Origin: Rhodoblastus sphagnicola
GTDB lineage: Bacteria > Pseudomonadota > Alphaproteobacteria > Rhizobiales > Beijerinckiaceae
NCBI RefSeq assembly: GCF_002937075.1
Contig: NZ_NHSJ01000074.1
Location: forward strand, 5,466-41,138
Length of the DNA: 35,673 bases
Reading direction: 5' to 3'
The notes below the pieces were generated by a model. It was not told the DNA's origin and made no database searches. It worked only from the letters and a program-made list of their open reading frames with translations. The translations under genes were made by a program, and so were the position numbers. Shown here piece by piece: positions 7,284 to 15,356 of this stretch (positions are counted from its first letter, which is position 1; each line of letters begins with the position of its first letter).

Positions 7284-8249
7284 ATGGCCGTTTATACCGA
7301 TGTTACGGACGAGGCCCTTTACGCCTTTCTCACGACTTACGATCTCGGCCGGGCGCGATCCTTCAAGGGCATAGCCGAGGGGGTGGAGAACACAAACTAC
7401 CTGCTCCACTGCGAATCCGGCTATTTCATCCTCACCCTCTACGAAAAGCGGGTCAATCCCACCGAACTGCCGTTCTTCATCGGGCTGATGGAGCATCTGG
7501 CGGCGCAGGGCCTTTCCTGCCCGCTGCCGGTCAAACGGCGCGATGGCGGCGCCCTGGGCGAACTCGCGGGACGGCCGGCGGCGCTGGTGACCTTTCTCGA
7601 CGGCGTGTCCGCACGCAAGCCGGAGGTGCATCATTGCCTGGAGACCGGCCGCGCGCTGGCCCGCCTCCATCTGGCCGGCCAGGGCTTTGGCCTGCGCCGC
7701 GAAAACGCGCTGGCGCAGCCCCACTGGCGCCCGCTGTTCGAGACCTCGCGCGCCGGCGCCGATACGGTGACGCCGGGCCTGGCCGGGGAAATCGCCAGAG
7801 AACTCGACACGCTGGAGAAAAGCTGGCCCAAAAACCTGCCGCGCGGCATCATCCACGCCGACCTCTTTCCCGACAATGTGTTCTTCATCGGCAAGACCCT
7901 GTCCGGGCTGATCGATTTCTATTTCGCCTGCGAGGATTTCTTCGCTTACGATCTGGCGATCTGCCTCAACGCCTGGTGTTTCGAGCCGGACGGGGCCTTC
8001 AACGCCACCAAGGGGCGGGCGATGTTGCAAGGGTACGAAAGCCTGCGTCCCCTGGAAGCCGAGGAGCGCGCGGCCCTGCCGATTCTGTCGCGCGGCGCCG
8101 CCATGCGCTTCCTGCTGACGCGGCTCTACGATTGGCTGAACGTGCCGCCGGGCGCCCTGGTCAAGCCCAAGAACCCGCTGGATTACCTCGCCCGGCTGCG
8201 CTTCCATCAGGCGATTTCCGCGCCGTCCGAATATGTGTGGCGCCCGTGA
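7284..8249 (+). CDS. thrB: Homoserine kinase (ThrB, APH-fold type)
   Basis: This enzyme phosphorylates L-homoserine to O-phosphohomoserine in threonine biosynthesis. The 321-residue protein belongs to the aminoglycoside-phosphotransferase-like fold used by ThrB in Hyphomicrobiales, not the GHMP kinase fold of E. coli ThrB. The [11 protein letters not shown] segment lies near residue 30-40, the Brenner-type catalytic motif HADLFPDN near 191-198, and the metal-binding IDFYFACED about 20 residues later. The ATG at 7284 gives the usual N-terminus (MAVYTDV); the extension to 7224 is not family-like. The stop overlaps the GTG of rnhA (GTGA), and thrB-rnhA adjacency is common in this order. Confidence 0.93.
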   Translation: MAVYTDVTDEALYAFLTTYDLGRARSFKGIAEGVENTNYLLHCESGYFILTLYEKRVNPTELPFFIGLMEHLAAQGLSCPLPVKRRDGGALGELAGRPAALVTFLDGVSARKPEVHHCLETGRALARLHLAGQGFGLRRENALAQPHWRPLFETSRAGADTVTPGLAGEIARELDTLEKSWPKNLPRGIIHADLFPDNVFFIGKTLSGLIDFYFACEDFFAYDLAICLNAWCFEPDGAFNATKGRAMLQGYESLRPLEAEERAALPILSRGAAMRFLLTRLYDWLNVPPGALVKPKNPLDYLARLRFHQAISAPSEYVWRP

Positions 8250-8692
8250 CCAAGCGCGTGGCGATCTGGACCGACGGCGCCTGTTCCGGCAATCCCGGAC
8301 CCGGCGGTTGGGGCGCGATTCTCACCTTCAACGGCGTGGAAAAGGAATTTTGCGGCGGCGAGACGCTCACCACCAACAATCGCATGGAACTGCTCGCGGC
8401 CATTTCCGCGCTCGAAGCCCTCAGCCGGCCCTGCGCGGTCGATGTCCACACCGATTCGCAATATGTGCGGCAGGGCGTGACCGGCTGGGTCCACAACTGG
8501 AAGCGCAACGGCTGGCGCACGGCCGACAAGAAGCCGGTGAAGAACGACGATCTCTGGAAAAGGCTCGACGAGGCCGCCAACCGCCACGAGGTCGAATGGC
8601 ATTGGGTGAAGGGCCACGCCGGTGATCCGATGAACGAGCGCGCCGACGCCCTCGCGCGGGCGGGCATGGCGCCGTTCCAGAACAAGCGCTAG
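8246..8692 (+). CDS. rnhA: Ribonuclease HI
   Basis: This enzyme cleaves the RNA strand of RNA-DNA hybrids, such as R-loops and Okazaki primers. The protein has 148 residues from a GTG start at 8246, chosen because it gives [18 protein letters not shown] and overlaps the thrB stop by four bases; no in-frame ATG is nearby. The metal-binding and catalytic residues fall at Asp10, Glu48, Asp70, His124 and Asp134, the same numbers as in the E. coli enzyme. The basic protrusion ([20 protein letters not shown]) is present, as in the E. coli type. Confidence 0.96.
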   Translation: MTKRVAIWTDGACSGNPGPGGWGAILTFNGVEKEFCGGETLTTNNRMELLAAISALEALSRPCAVDVHTDSQYVRQGVTGWVHNWKRNGWRTADKKPVKNDDLWKRLDEAANRHEVEWHWVKGHAGDPMNERADALARAGMAPFQNKR

Positions 8693-8796
8693 CGCATATT
8701 CCCGAAAAGTGTGCGCGGTTTTCGGAAAAGAATATGCGCAAAACCAAAGATTTAGAGCAAGTTCGGTGAACGGGAGTTCACCGAACTTGCTCTAAA
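8692..8796. repeat. REP-type composite palindrome (copy 1)
   Basis: There are two adjacent palindromes. The first, 8692-8739, pairs GCGCATATT with AATATGCGC and, inside, CCGAAAA with TTTTCGG. After an AAAACCAAAGA spacer the second, 8751-8771 with 8776-8796, is a perfect 21-bp stem (TTTAGAGCAAGTTCGGTGAAC) closed by a GGGA loop. The same two-part layout occurs at 31947-32043 and, split by an insertion, at 25367-25447 plus 27326-27344. It lies between the convergent rnhA and rhlE genes. Confidence 0.85.
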
Positions 8797-8824
8797 AAAA
8801 AGGCCGCCCGGTGAGGGGCGGCCC
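8794..8824 (-). terminator. Rho-independent terminator of rhlE
   Basis: Read on the minus strand, an 8-bp GC stem (GGCCGCCC/GGGCGGCC, at 8816-8823 and 8802-8809) with a 6-base loop is followed by eight T residues (8801-8794). It lies 20 bases past the rhlE stop. Confidence 0.9.
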
Positions 8825-8842
8825 GAAATCGGCGGTTCAGAT

Positions 8843-10150
8843 TCAGCGACGGGCTTGCCTGCCGTCGCGCGGGCGGCCTTCGCTCGCGGCGCGCGGCGGA
8901 CGCGCCTTTTCACCGTCGCGACGCGGCGCCGGCCTCTGGCCGGTCGGTGCGGCGCGATTGGGCGGACGGCCGGACCGGGGGGCCGGCTTTTTCACCACGG
9001 GCGCATCGTCGGGCGTGTGCGGCGACAGCCGCATGTCGGTGGAGGGAATCGTCTGCTTGGTCAGCTTTTCGATGGCCCGCAACAGATCGCGCTCTTCATG
9101 GTCGCAGAGCGAAATCGCCGCGCCGTCCGCGCCCGCGCGCGCCGTGCGGCCGATGCGGTGGACATAGGCTTCGGGGACTTCCGGCAGTTCGAAATTCACC
9201 ACATGGCTGACGGCGTCAACGTCAATGCCGCGCGCGGCAATGTCGGTGGCGACCAGCACGGCGACGCGGCCGGCCTTGAACCCGTCGAGCGCGCGCGTGC
9301 GCTGGCCCTGGCTCTTGTTGCCGTGGATCGCCTCCGCGGTCAGCCCGGCGTCAATTAAAGCCGAAGCGACGCGGTCGGCGCCGCGCTTGGTGCGGGTGAA
9401 GACGATGGAGCGGCTGAAATCGGGATTTTGCAGCAGATCGACCAAAATCTCGCGCTTGCGCTTGGCTTCGCACAGGATCACGCGCTGGGAGACGAGGTCG
9501 GCGGTTTTCGCCACCGGCGTCACCGAGACCTTTGACGGCTGGTGCAGCATTTCCCCCGCCAGCGTGGCGATTTCCGACGGCATGGTGGCGGAGAAGAACA
9601 GGGTCTGGCGCCGCTTCGGCAGTTTCGAGAAGATCTTTCTGATCGGAACGAGGAAGCCGAGGTCGAGCATGTGGTCGGCCTCGTCCAGCACCACGGCGCT
9701 GGTGCCTTCAAGCCGCAGATTGCCCTGCTGCATATGGTCGAGCAGGCGGCCGGGGGTCGCCACGAGCACATCGAGGCCGCGGGTGAGGGCGGCGACCTGC
9801 GGGCCGAAGCCGACGCCGCCGAAGACCGTGGCGATGCGCAGACCGGCGAAACGGCCGTAGGCCTTAAAACTCTCGCCGATCTGGGCCGCGAGTTCGCGGG
9901 TCGGCGCCAGCACCAGAATGCGCGTTTGCTTGGGACGGGGATGTTCGGGATATTGCAGCAGCCGCGTGATCAGCGGCGCGGCGAAGGCGCAAGTCTTGCC
10001 GGTGCCGGTCTGGGCGATGCCGAGCAGGTCATGGCCGGCGAGCAAGGGAGGGATGGCTTGCGCTTGAATGGGCGTGGGCGTCTCGTAGCCTTCGGTCGTG
10101 AGAGCGCGCAAAACGCTTTCGGCCAGGCCGAGATCGGAAAATTTGGTCAA
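8843..10150 (-). CDS. rhlE: DEAD-box ATP-dependent RNA helicase, RhlE-like
   Basis: This 435-residue RNA helicase probably remodels rRNA or mRNA. Both RecA-like domains are complete: Q motif (GYETPTPIQ, 21-29), Walker A AQTGTGKT (46-53), PTRELAAQ, TPGRLLD, the DEAD box in VVLDEADHMLDLGF, SAT, ARGIDVDAVSHVVNFELP and HRIGRTARAG. The tail after about 370 is a disordered basic segment rich in Arg, Pro and Ala, typical of RhlE and likely to bind RNA. The start is a TTG at 10150: the resulting MTKFSDLGL matches the family and no in-frame ATG or GTG lies close upstream. It ends at a good terminator. Confidence 0.92.
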   Translation of the reverse strand: MTKFSDLGLAESVLRALTTEGYETPTPIQAQAIPPLLAGHDLLGIAQTGTGKTCAFAAPLITRLLQYPEHPRPKQTRILVLAPTRELAAQIGESFKAYGRFAGLRIATVFGGVGFGPQVAALTRGLDVLVATPGRLLDHMQQGNLRLEGTSAVVLDEADHMLDLGFLVPIRKIFSKLPKRRQTLFFSATMPSEIATLAGEMLHQPSKVSVTPVAKTADLVSQRVILCEAKRKREILVDLLQNPDFSRSIVFTRTKRGADRVASALIDAGLTAEAIHGNKSQGQRTRALDGFKAGRVAVLVATDIAARGIDVDAVSHVVNFELPEVPEAYVHRIGRTARAGADGAAISLCDHEERDLLRAIEKLTKQTIPSTDMRLSPHTPDDAPVVKKPAPRSGRPPNRAAPTGQRPAPRRDGEKARPPRAASEGRPRDGRQARR

Positions 10151-10529
10151 GTGGTTGCTTTCGTGAGGGTCACGCTCGCCAGTTTGTTCGCGGCGGGCGT
10201 TACAGGCCGCTCGTGCGAACTGCGAGGTGAGCTATCGATGTCTTGGAGATCATGAACTTGGAGATCATGAACTTGGTGATCATGAACGCGGCGGAGTCGC
10301 CTGCCTTACGGCCAAAACTCGATGGACAAGGAGATAGGCGACAATGATGTCGAAAGCAAGGCTGATTTTGCTTGGCCGTTGCGGGAGCGCGCCGCCGCAA
10401 TCGATCGGCCTCGCCTCCGAAAAGCCAAAATTGTGAACTTCTTGCCTGCCAATGCCGGATTGAGCTAGATTGCGCGCAAGCTCCCGTCTCGGGACAAACG
10501 CGCCCGGTTCGGGACAAGACGGAAAACTT
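10151..10529. other. Divergent intergenic region rhlE / small secreted protein
   Basis: These 379 bases between divergent genes should contain both promoters, but no confident consensus pair is visible. It contains the 15-bp tandem repeat at 10242-10286. A 48-codon ORF (10322-10468) has no ribosome site or recognisable sequence, so I do not call it. Confidence 0.5.
10242..10286. repeat. Three tandem copies of a 15-bp unit
   Basis: The unit CTTGGAGATCATGAA occurs at 10242-10256 and 10257-10271 exactly, and at 10272-10286 with one change (GTGAT for AGAT context). Each unit contains the palindrome ATGATCTCCAAG/GATCAT core. The repeat lies about 95 bases upstream of the rhlE start, in a divergent promoter region. 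Confidence 0.85.
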
Positions 10530-10979
10530 ATGGTCAGTCTGAAACACGCCTTCGTGCGGCGCACCGCTCTTCTCGCAGCAATCGGTTTTGCCGCGCTGCT
10601 GGCGTCCGCACCCGCCCGCGCGCAGAGTTGCAACGAGGACATCGCCGCCTTCGGCCAGAAGCGCAACGCCGCCATTCAAAAACTCAACGCCATTTCCAAG
10701 GCGCATGGCGGCAAGCTCGACCCGGTCGAGGCCTGCCCGGCGCTGCGAAACTTGAGTGCGGTCGAGGGGCAGATGGGCGCCTATCTCACCAAGAACAAGG
10801 AATGGTGCAACATTCCCGAGGACTTCCTCAACAATTTCAAGACCGGCACGGCGAAAACCGGCGGCATGGCCAGCCAGGCCTGCGCCCTCGCGGCCAAGGT
10901 CAAGCAGATGCAGCAAAACGGCGGGCTCGGCGCCGCCGCCGCGCCGCCGCCGGTGAAACTGCCGGCCGGGCCGTTGTAA
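10530..10979 (+). CDS. Small secreted protein, conserved-hypothetical type
   Basis: This 149-residue protein of unknown function is exported. A Sec signal peptide (charged MVSLKHAFVRR, hydrophobic core to about 28) ends in APARA-Q near residue 32. The mature part has four cysteines (SCNED, EACPAL, EWCNI, QACAL), suggesting two disulphides in the periplasm, and a proline/alanine-rich C-terminus. The ATG at 10530 follows GGAAAACTT; the frame is open further upstream, but that extension would bury the signal peptide. It is four bases upstream of ubiA and probably co-transcribed, though no functional link is evident. Confidence 0.75.
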   Translation: MVSLKHAFVRRTALLAAIGFAALLASAPARAQSCNEDIAAFGQKRNAAIQKLNAISKAHGGKLDPVEACPALRNLSAVEGQMGAYLTKNKEWCNIPEDFLNNFKTGTAKTGGMASQACALAAKVKQMQQNGGLGAAAAPPPVKLPAGPL

Positions 10980-10983
10980 TCCG

Positions 10984-11913
10984 ATGAGCAGCGCGGCCCT
11001 CCTTCCCGATTCCAGCGCACAGGGTTTTTGGGGGCGCCTGCCGGCGTCGTGGATGCCCTATGTGCAACTGGCGCGACTCGACCGCCCGGTGGGCTGGCAA
11101 TTGTTGCTCGCGCCCTGCCTGTCGGCGACCTGTCTCGCCGCCATCAACCATGCGGAAAAGCCGCATTTCGGCCTGCTGGTCCTGTTCGCCATCGGCTCCA
11201 TCGCCATGCGCGGCGCCGGCTCGACCCTGAACGATTTCATCGATCGCGACATCGACGCCAAGGTGGAGCGCACACGGGGGCGCCCTCTGGCGTCGGGACA
11301 GGTCACGCCGCGCGCCGTGCTGATCTTCCTGATGGCGCAATGCCTGATCGGGCTTTGCGTCCTGCTCTCGCTTAATCCTTATTCGATCGTGCTGGGGTTT
11401 GTGTCGCTGCTGCCGGTGGCGGTCTATCCGTTCATGAAGCGGATCACCTCCTGGCCGCAGGCGGTGCTCGGCCTCGCCTTTTCCTGGGGCGCGCTGATCG
11501 GCTGGTCGGCGGTCTCCGGCGAACTCGCCGCGCCGGCCTTCTGGCTCTACGGTTCGTGCATTCTCTGGACCATCGGCTATGACACGATCTACGCCATCAT
11601 GGACCGCAAGTACGATGTCGAGGCCGGGGTGAAGTCCACCGCCCTGCTGTTCGGCGAGCATGTGGTCGCCGGGGTCGCCTTGCTCTATTTCGGCGCGGTC
11701 CTGCTGGCCGAAATCGCGCTGCTCTCCGCTGGCGCGGGGGTGGTGGGGCAACTCGGGCTGGTCGCCTTCGGCGCGCATCTCGCGCGACAGGTGCGCCGGC
11801 TCCATGGCGACGAAGAGGCACAGGCGTTACAGCTGTTTCGCTCCAACGCGCTTGCGGGGTTCCTGCTGTTCGGCGGTCTCCTCGCGGAGAATGTGCTGTT
11901 TTACTTCGTGTAG
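10984..11913 (+). CDS. ubiA: 4-hydroxybenzoate polyprenyltransferase
   Basis: This integral membrane enzyme attaches the polyprenyl tail to 4-hydroxybenzoate, an early step in ubiquinone synthesis. The protein has 309 residues and several hydrophobic helices. The two aspartate-rich motifs that bind magnesium and prenyl diphosphate are present: NDFIDRDID at 83-91 and YDTIYAIMDRKYD beginning near 199. The RGRPLASG segment follows the first motif, as in the family. It converges on the DUF6101-type gene with only 16 bases between their stops. Confidence 0.95.
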   Translation: MSSAALLPDSSAQGFWGRLPASWMPYVQLARLDRPVGWQLLLAPCLSATCLAAINHAEKPHFGLLVLFAIGSIAMRGAGSTLNDFIDRDIDAKVERTRGRPLASGQVTPRAVLIFLMAQCLIGLCVLLSLNPYSIVLGFVSLLPVAVYPFMKRITSWPQAVLGLAFSWGALIGWSAVSGELAAPAFWLYGSCILWTIGYDTIYAIMDRKYDVEAGVKSTALLFGEHVVAGVALLYFGAVLLAEIALLSAGAGVVGQLGLVAFGAHLARQVRRLHGDEEAQALQLFRSNALAGFLLFGGLLAENVLFYFV

Positions 11914-11929
11914 GACGCGGACCCCGCGC

Positions 11930-12448
11930 TTATTCGTAGCAGATGATCTCGCGCTCATCGCGGTGAACCACATGCGGCCGGCTTTTTGCCGACTTGCGCG
12001 AGGCGGACATGCGCGAGCGCCGGAATTTTAGCGGCCAGCCGCGCTTGCGCGGCTGCGCGGCGCCGAGCACCAGTTCGCCCAGCCGTCCGTCGAGCGCCAC
12101 CCAGCTTGTGTCCGCGCCCTGCGCCAGCCGCGGCAGCCGGAAGAATTTCGCCCAGCCGCGCCATTCCGGCACGAGCGCTTCCGGGTTGAGGCTTTCCGCC
12201 AGCGTCACCCGCAAGTCGGGGTCGGCGTGGTCCAGCGCGACGCGGTAGAACGGGCCCTGCGCGCCCTCGATCACCGAAAGCGTGACGCCGCGATAGCAGC
12301 GCACCGGAAGGGCGAGTCTCATGCGAATGCCGGAGAGGCTGCGGTCGATGCCGATCGTATCGGCGCAAAGGGTGATCCGGCGCTGGCCGCCGTCGGCGCG
12401 GGGATCGTCGGCGACGATGTTGGCGAGGGGGGAGGCGGTAAACGACAT
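11930..12448 (-). CDS. DUF6101-type conserved protein
   Basis: This 172-residue protein of unknown function resembles the DUF6101 family of Hyphomicrobiales: a short N-terminus, a DPRADGGQRRITL stretch, an SLSGIRMRLALPVRCYRGVTL stretch and a basic C-terminal tail. No signal peptide or membrane segment is visible. The ATG at 12448 is preceded by GGAG at good spacing; the in-frame ATG at 12487 is not. I recognise the family from memory of its pattern, so the assignment is moderate; the call as a real gene is firmer. Confidence 0.7.
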   Translation of the reverse strand: MSFTASPLANIVADDPRADGGQRRITLCADTIGIDRSLSGIRMRLALPVRCYRGVTLSVIEGAQGPFYRVALDHADPDLRVTLAESLNPEALVPEWRGWAKFFRLPRLAQGADTSWVALDGRLGELVLGAAQPRKRGWPLKFRRSRMSASRKSAKSRPHVVHRDEREIICYE

Positions 12449-12694
12449 GGCGACACTCCGCTGACAAATCCTGTCTTTCCTCACCATCGCGCCCCCGCCG
12501 CCTCCGTCGGCCTAAAAACTTCCCACAAATTTTATTCAATTCCCGCTGCCGCGCGGCAAGGGGAACAACACCCCAAGATAGTGCTGAAAATTGTCGGCAT
12601 CTCCGCAGCAAAGCCGAAAACTCTTGCGCGGATCGCCGCGCGCCTTTACATCGGAAAAGCCTTCAACAACGATCCCGCGACTTAGCTCAAGACT
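12449..12694. other. Divergent intergenic region DUF6101-type gene / cysQ-like gene
   Basis: These 246 bases have no recognisable gene. The plus strand stays open in one frame to a TAG at 12683, but codon content and lack of a start give no support for a gene. The middle (around 12515-12540) is AT-rich and may hold promoter elements, though no clear pair is seen. Confidence 0.4.
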
Positions 12695-13519
12695 TTGGCC
12701 CAAACCTTGGCCCAGACTTTCGATCCCGCCGCCCTGGCGCCTCGCGTCGAAGAGATTCTTCGCGAAGCGGGACGCATGGCCCTCGGCTATTTCCGGCCCG
12801 GCCGGACGGCGGCCGCCGAAGTGACGCACAAGCATTGCGGCAGCCCGGTGACCGAAGCCGATCTGCGCATTGACGCCTTCCTGCGCGACAGCCTGCCGCC
12901 GCTCGCCCCGGATTTCGGCTGGCTGTCGGAGGAAACCGCCGACAGCCCCGAACGGCTCGATCACGATTGCGTCTTCATCGTCGATCCCATCGACGGCACG
13001 CGCGGCTTCATCGCCGGCGACCCCTGCTTCGCCATCTGCGTCGCCGTCGTGAGTTCTGGCCGCCCCACGCTGGGGCTGGTCCACGCGCCGGCGCTCGACC
13101 AGACTTTTGTCGCGCTGCGCGGCGGGGGCGCGACCTGCAATGGCGCGAAAATCGCGGTTTCCGCGAGAAAACAGCTTGTCGGCGCGCGGCTGGCGGCGCC
13201 CGATGCGCTGGCCGCCGATCTGCGGCGCTCCGGCCTCGCCTTTGAAGAAAGGCCGCGCCTGCCCTCGCTGGCCATGCGCCTGCTGCGCGTGGCCGAAGGC
13301 GCGTTGGATGGCGCCCTCGCCAACCGCAACGCCTGCGACTGGGACATAGCGGCGGCCGAAATCATTTTGCGGGAAGCCGGCGGCGTCCTCACCGATTTCC
13401 TGGGACAGGCGCCGCTCTACAATCGCGCTGACCCGAAACATCCGGCGCTGGCCGCCGCCCCCCCGGGTCTCCAGACCGAGCTGATCGCGGCGGCGCAAAA
13501 GGGAAAACGTCCGGCCTGA
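12695..13519 (+). CDS. cysQ: Inositol-monophosphatase-family phosphatase, CysQ-like (3'(2'),5'-bisphosphate nucleotidase)
   Basis: This Mg-dependent phosphatase probably converts 3'-phosphoadenosine 5'-phosphate to AMP, recycling a sulfate-assimilation by-product. In the 274-residue protein the family motifs are SPVTEADLRID (50-60), the metal-binding pair Glu79-Glu80 in LSEET, DPIDGTRGF (97-105) and WDIAAAEIILREAGG near 218-232. Only TTG starts are possible: an in-frame TAG lies at 12683, and the TTG at 12695 or the one at 12707 must serve. DUF4170 and waaA follow on the same strand, an order typical of this bacterial order. Inositol-phosphatase activity cannot be excluded. Confidence 0.87.
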   Translation: MAQTLAQTFDPAALAPRVEEILREAGRMALGYFRPGRTAAAEVTHKHCGSPVTEADLRIDAFLRDSLPPLAPDFGWLSEETADSPERLDHDCVFIVDPIDGTRGFIAGDPCFAICVAVVSSGRPTLGLVHAPALDQTFVALRGGGATCNGAKIAVSARKQLVGARLAAPDALAADLRRSGLAFEERPRLPSLAMRLLRVAEGALDGALANRNACDWDIAAAEIILREAGGVLTDFLGQAPLYNRADPKHPALAAAPPGLQTELIAAAQKGKRPA

Positions 13520-13546
13520 ACACTCCGCGAAACCAAGGGAACGCCC

Positions 13547-13780
13547 ATGTCTCACGAAGTCGAACCCAAGCAGTTGCTGCATCTGGTCTTCGGCGGCGAG
13601 TTGAAGGATCTCGCCACCACGGAATTCAAGGATCTCGAAAAAGTCGATCTCGTCGGCATGTTCCCGGATTTCGCCAGCGCAAAGGCCGCCTGGAGAGCCA
13701 AGGCGCAATCGACGGTGGACAATGCGCATATGCGCTATTTCATCGTCCACCTGCATCGCGTGCTCGACCCGTCGGACTGA
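13547..13780 (+). CDS. DUF4170 small conserved protein
   Basis: This is a 77-residue soluble protein of unknown function. The pattern LHLVFGGELKDL, VDLVGMFPDFASAKAAWRAKAQSTVDNAHMRYFIVHLHRVLDP matches the DUF4170 family, which in alphaproteobacteria usually sits between cysQ and the Kdo transferase gene, as here. The ATG at 13547 lies 27 bases after the cysQ stop and has AAGGGAACG upstream. It may be part of the lipid A locus by position only. Confidence 0.85.
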   Translation: MSHEVEPKQLLHLVFGGELKDLATTEFKDLEKVDLVGMFPDFASAKAAWRAKAQSTVDNAHMRYFIVHLHRVLDPSD

Positions 13781-13996
13781 GCGCGGAGTCCCGGCAAGGC
13801 TGGCGCCGCGCCCGCCCGCTTTTCGCCACAACTGGCGTATAGCAAGCGCTCTCACTCGCCTTTCGCACGGGCTTGCGCTAAAACTCGACCTTGCGTTCGG
13901 GCGTCGCTTCGAAAAAATGGCGCGCGAGAACAAAGATATCATGGACGGCGCGCGACGAAGAGCGCAGGGTGGGAGCAAGGGGTTGAAACGGACGCG
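13781..13996. other. Gap between DUF4170 and waaA
   Basis: These 216 bases contain no supported gene. In many relatives a lysophospholipid acyltransferase-like gene lies here; nothing resembling one is present. A 27-codon ORF (13917-14000, ATGGCGCGCGAG...) overlaps the waaA start but has no clear ribosome site, and I do not call it. Confidence 0.45.
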
Positions 13997-15283
13997 ATGA
14001 AGACGCAAATGTTTCTGCCCGTCTATCGCGCCGCCACCCAATCGCTCGCGCCGTTCAGCGGCCTGTTCCTGCGTCGCCGGGCGCAACGCGGCAAGGAAGA
14101 TCTCGCGCGGCTGGACGAACGGCGGGGACGGCCGGGCCTCATGCGTCCGGCCGGACGGCTGGCTTGGCTGCATGGCGCCAGCGTCGGCGAGGGCCTCGCC
14201 CTGCTGCCGCTGGTCGACCGGCTGATCGCCAAGGGCTTTCATGTGCTGGTGACCACGGGGACCGTCACCTCCGCGCGCATTCTCGACCAGCGCCTGCCGT
14301 CGGGCGCCTTCCATCAATATGCGCCGCTCGACGCCCCCCGCTTCATCGAAAGATTTTTGGACCATTGGCGGCCCGATCTGTTCCTGCTGGCGGAATCCGA
14401 AATCTGGCCGAACATGATCTGCGCTGTCCACGCCCGCGCGATCCCCATCGCCTCGGTCAATGCGCGGCTGTCGGCGCGCTCGTTTCGGCGCTGGCGGCTG
14501 GCCCCCGGCTTCATTTCGGCGCTGCTGAGCCGCATTGACATCTGCCTCGCCCAGAGCGAGGACGACGCCGCCCGCCTGCTCCAGCTCGGCGCCCCGCGCG
14601 TCCATGCCGCCGGCAATCTCAAATATGACGTCGAGGCGCCGCCGGCCGACCCGGCGCGGCTCCGGGCCCTGTACGCAGCCATCGGGCCGCGCCCGGTCTG
14701 GATCGCCGCCTCGACCCATTCGGGCGAGGAGGCGCTGGCGCTGCTGGCGCACAAGCATCTCGCCCGCCAATTCCCCAATCTGCTCACGGTGCTCGCGCCC
14801 CGCCATGACGCGCGCGGCGACGAAATCACCCTTTTGGCGCGCGAAACCGGGCTTGAGGCCGCGCAGAGGTCACGCGGGGAGCCGCCGAATAGCGCCACGC
14901 AGGTCTATGTCGCCGACACCATGGGCGAACTCGGTCTGTTCTATCGGCTGTCCAACGCGATCTTCGTCGGCAAGTCGCTGATGGGGCGGGGCGGCCAGAA
15001 CCCGATCGAACCGGCCAAACTCGGCTCGGCCATTCTTCACGGCCCCCATGTCGGCAATTTCGTCGATGTTTACGCCGCCCTGGACCTGGCGGGCGGCGCC
15101 TTCGTCGTCAACGACGCCGACGAACTGGCGCGCCGGCTGGCCGTCCTGTTCGGCGATCCCGGCGCGCTGCGCCGGGCGGCGGATGCGTCGCGGGACTCGG
15201 TCGCCGCCATGAGCGGCGCCTCGGATCGGGTGATGCGCGCGATCGAACCTTACTTCGCTGCGATGATCGTATCCGGGCAGTAA
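13997..15283 (+). CDS. waaA: 3-deoxy-D-manno-octulosonic acid transferase
   Basis: This family GT30 enzyme transfers Kdo residues from CMP-Kdo to lipid A precursor on the inner face of the cytoplasmic membrane. The protein has 428 residues. The N-terminal domain contains LAWLHGASVGEG (the conserved glutamate region) and LLAESEIWPN; the C-terminal domain has VLAPRHDARGDEI and GRGGQNPIEPAKLGSAILHGPHVGNF, the CMP-Kdo binding region. The ATG at 13997 is preceded by GGACGCG. lpxK follows after 73 bases. Confidence 0.94.
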   Translation: MKTQMFLPVYRAATQSLAPFSGLFLRRRAQRGKEDLARLDERRGRPGLMRPAGRLAWLHGASVGEGLALLPLVDRLIAKGFHVLVTTGTVTSARILDQRLPSGAFHQYAPLDAPRFIERFLDHWRPDLFLLAESEIWPNMICAVHARAIPIASVNARLSARSFRRWRLAPGFISALLSRIDICLAQSEDDAARLLQLGAPRVHAAGNLKYDVEAPPADPARLRALYAAIGPRPVWIAASTHSGEEALALLAHKHLARQFPNLLTVLAPRHDARGDEITLLARETGLEAAQRSRGEPPNSATQVYVADTMGELGLFYRLSNAIFVGKSLMGRGGQNPIEPAKLGSAILHGPHVGNFVDVYAALDLAGGAFVVNDADELARRLAVLFGDPGALRRAADASRDSVAAMSGASDRVMRAIEPYFAAMIVSGQ

Positions 15284-15356
15284 TTATTTTGTTCGCCGCA
15301 TTCCTTTGCCGCCCGCGCGGGTTTAAGCTCAAAGACTTCTGTTTGGTGGGGGAGCG

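Noticed and set aside
8751-8796. Terminator of rnhA
   Set aside because: The stem is perfect but is followed by A, not T, on the plus strand; it belongs to the REP composite. The true terminator beside it serves rhlE.
10242-10286. CRISPR array
   Set aside because: Units are contiguous 15-mers without spacers.
10322-10468. 48-codon ORF on the plus strand between rhlE and the secreted protein gene
   Set aside because: No ribosome site, no recognisable motif, and it lies where promoters are expected.
12227-12685. 152-codon plus-strand ORF antisense to the DUF6101-type gene
   Set aside because: It overlaps a gene with a clear ribosome site on the other strand, and it has no family resemblance or start signal.
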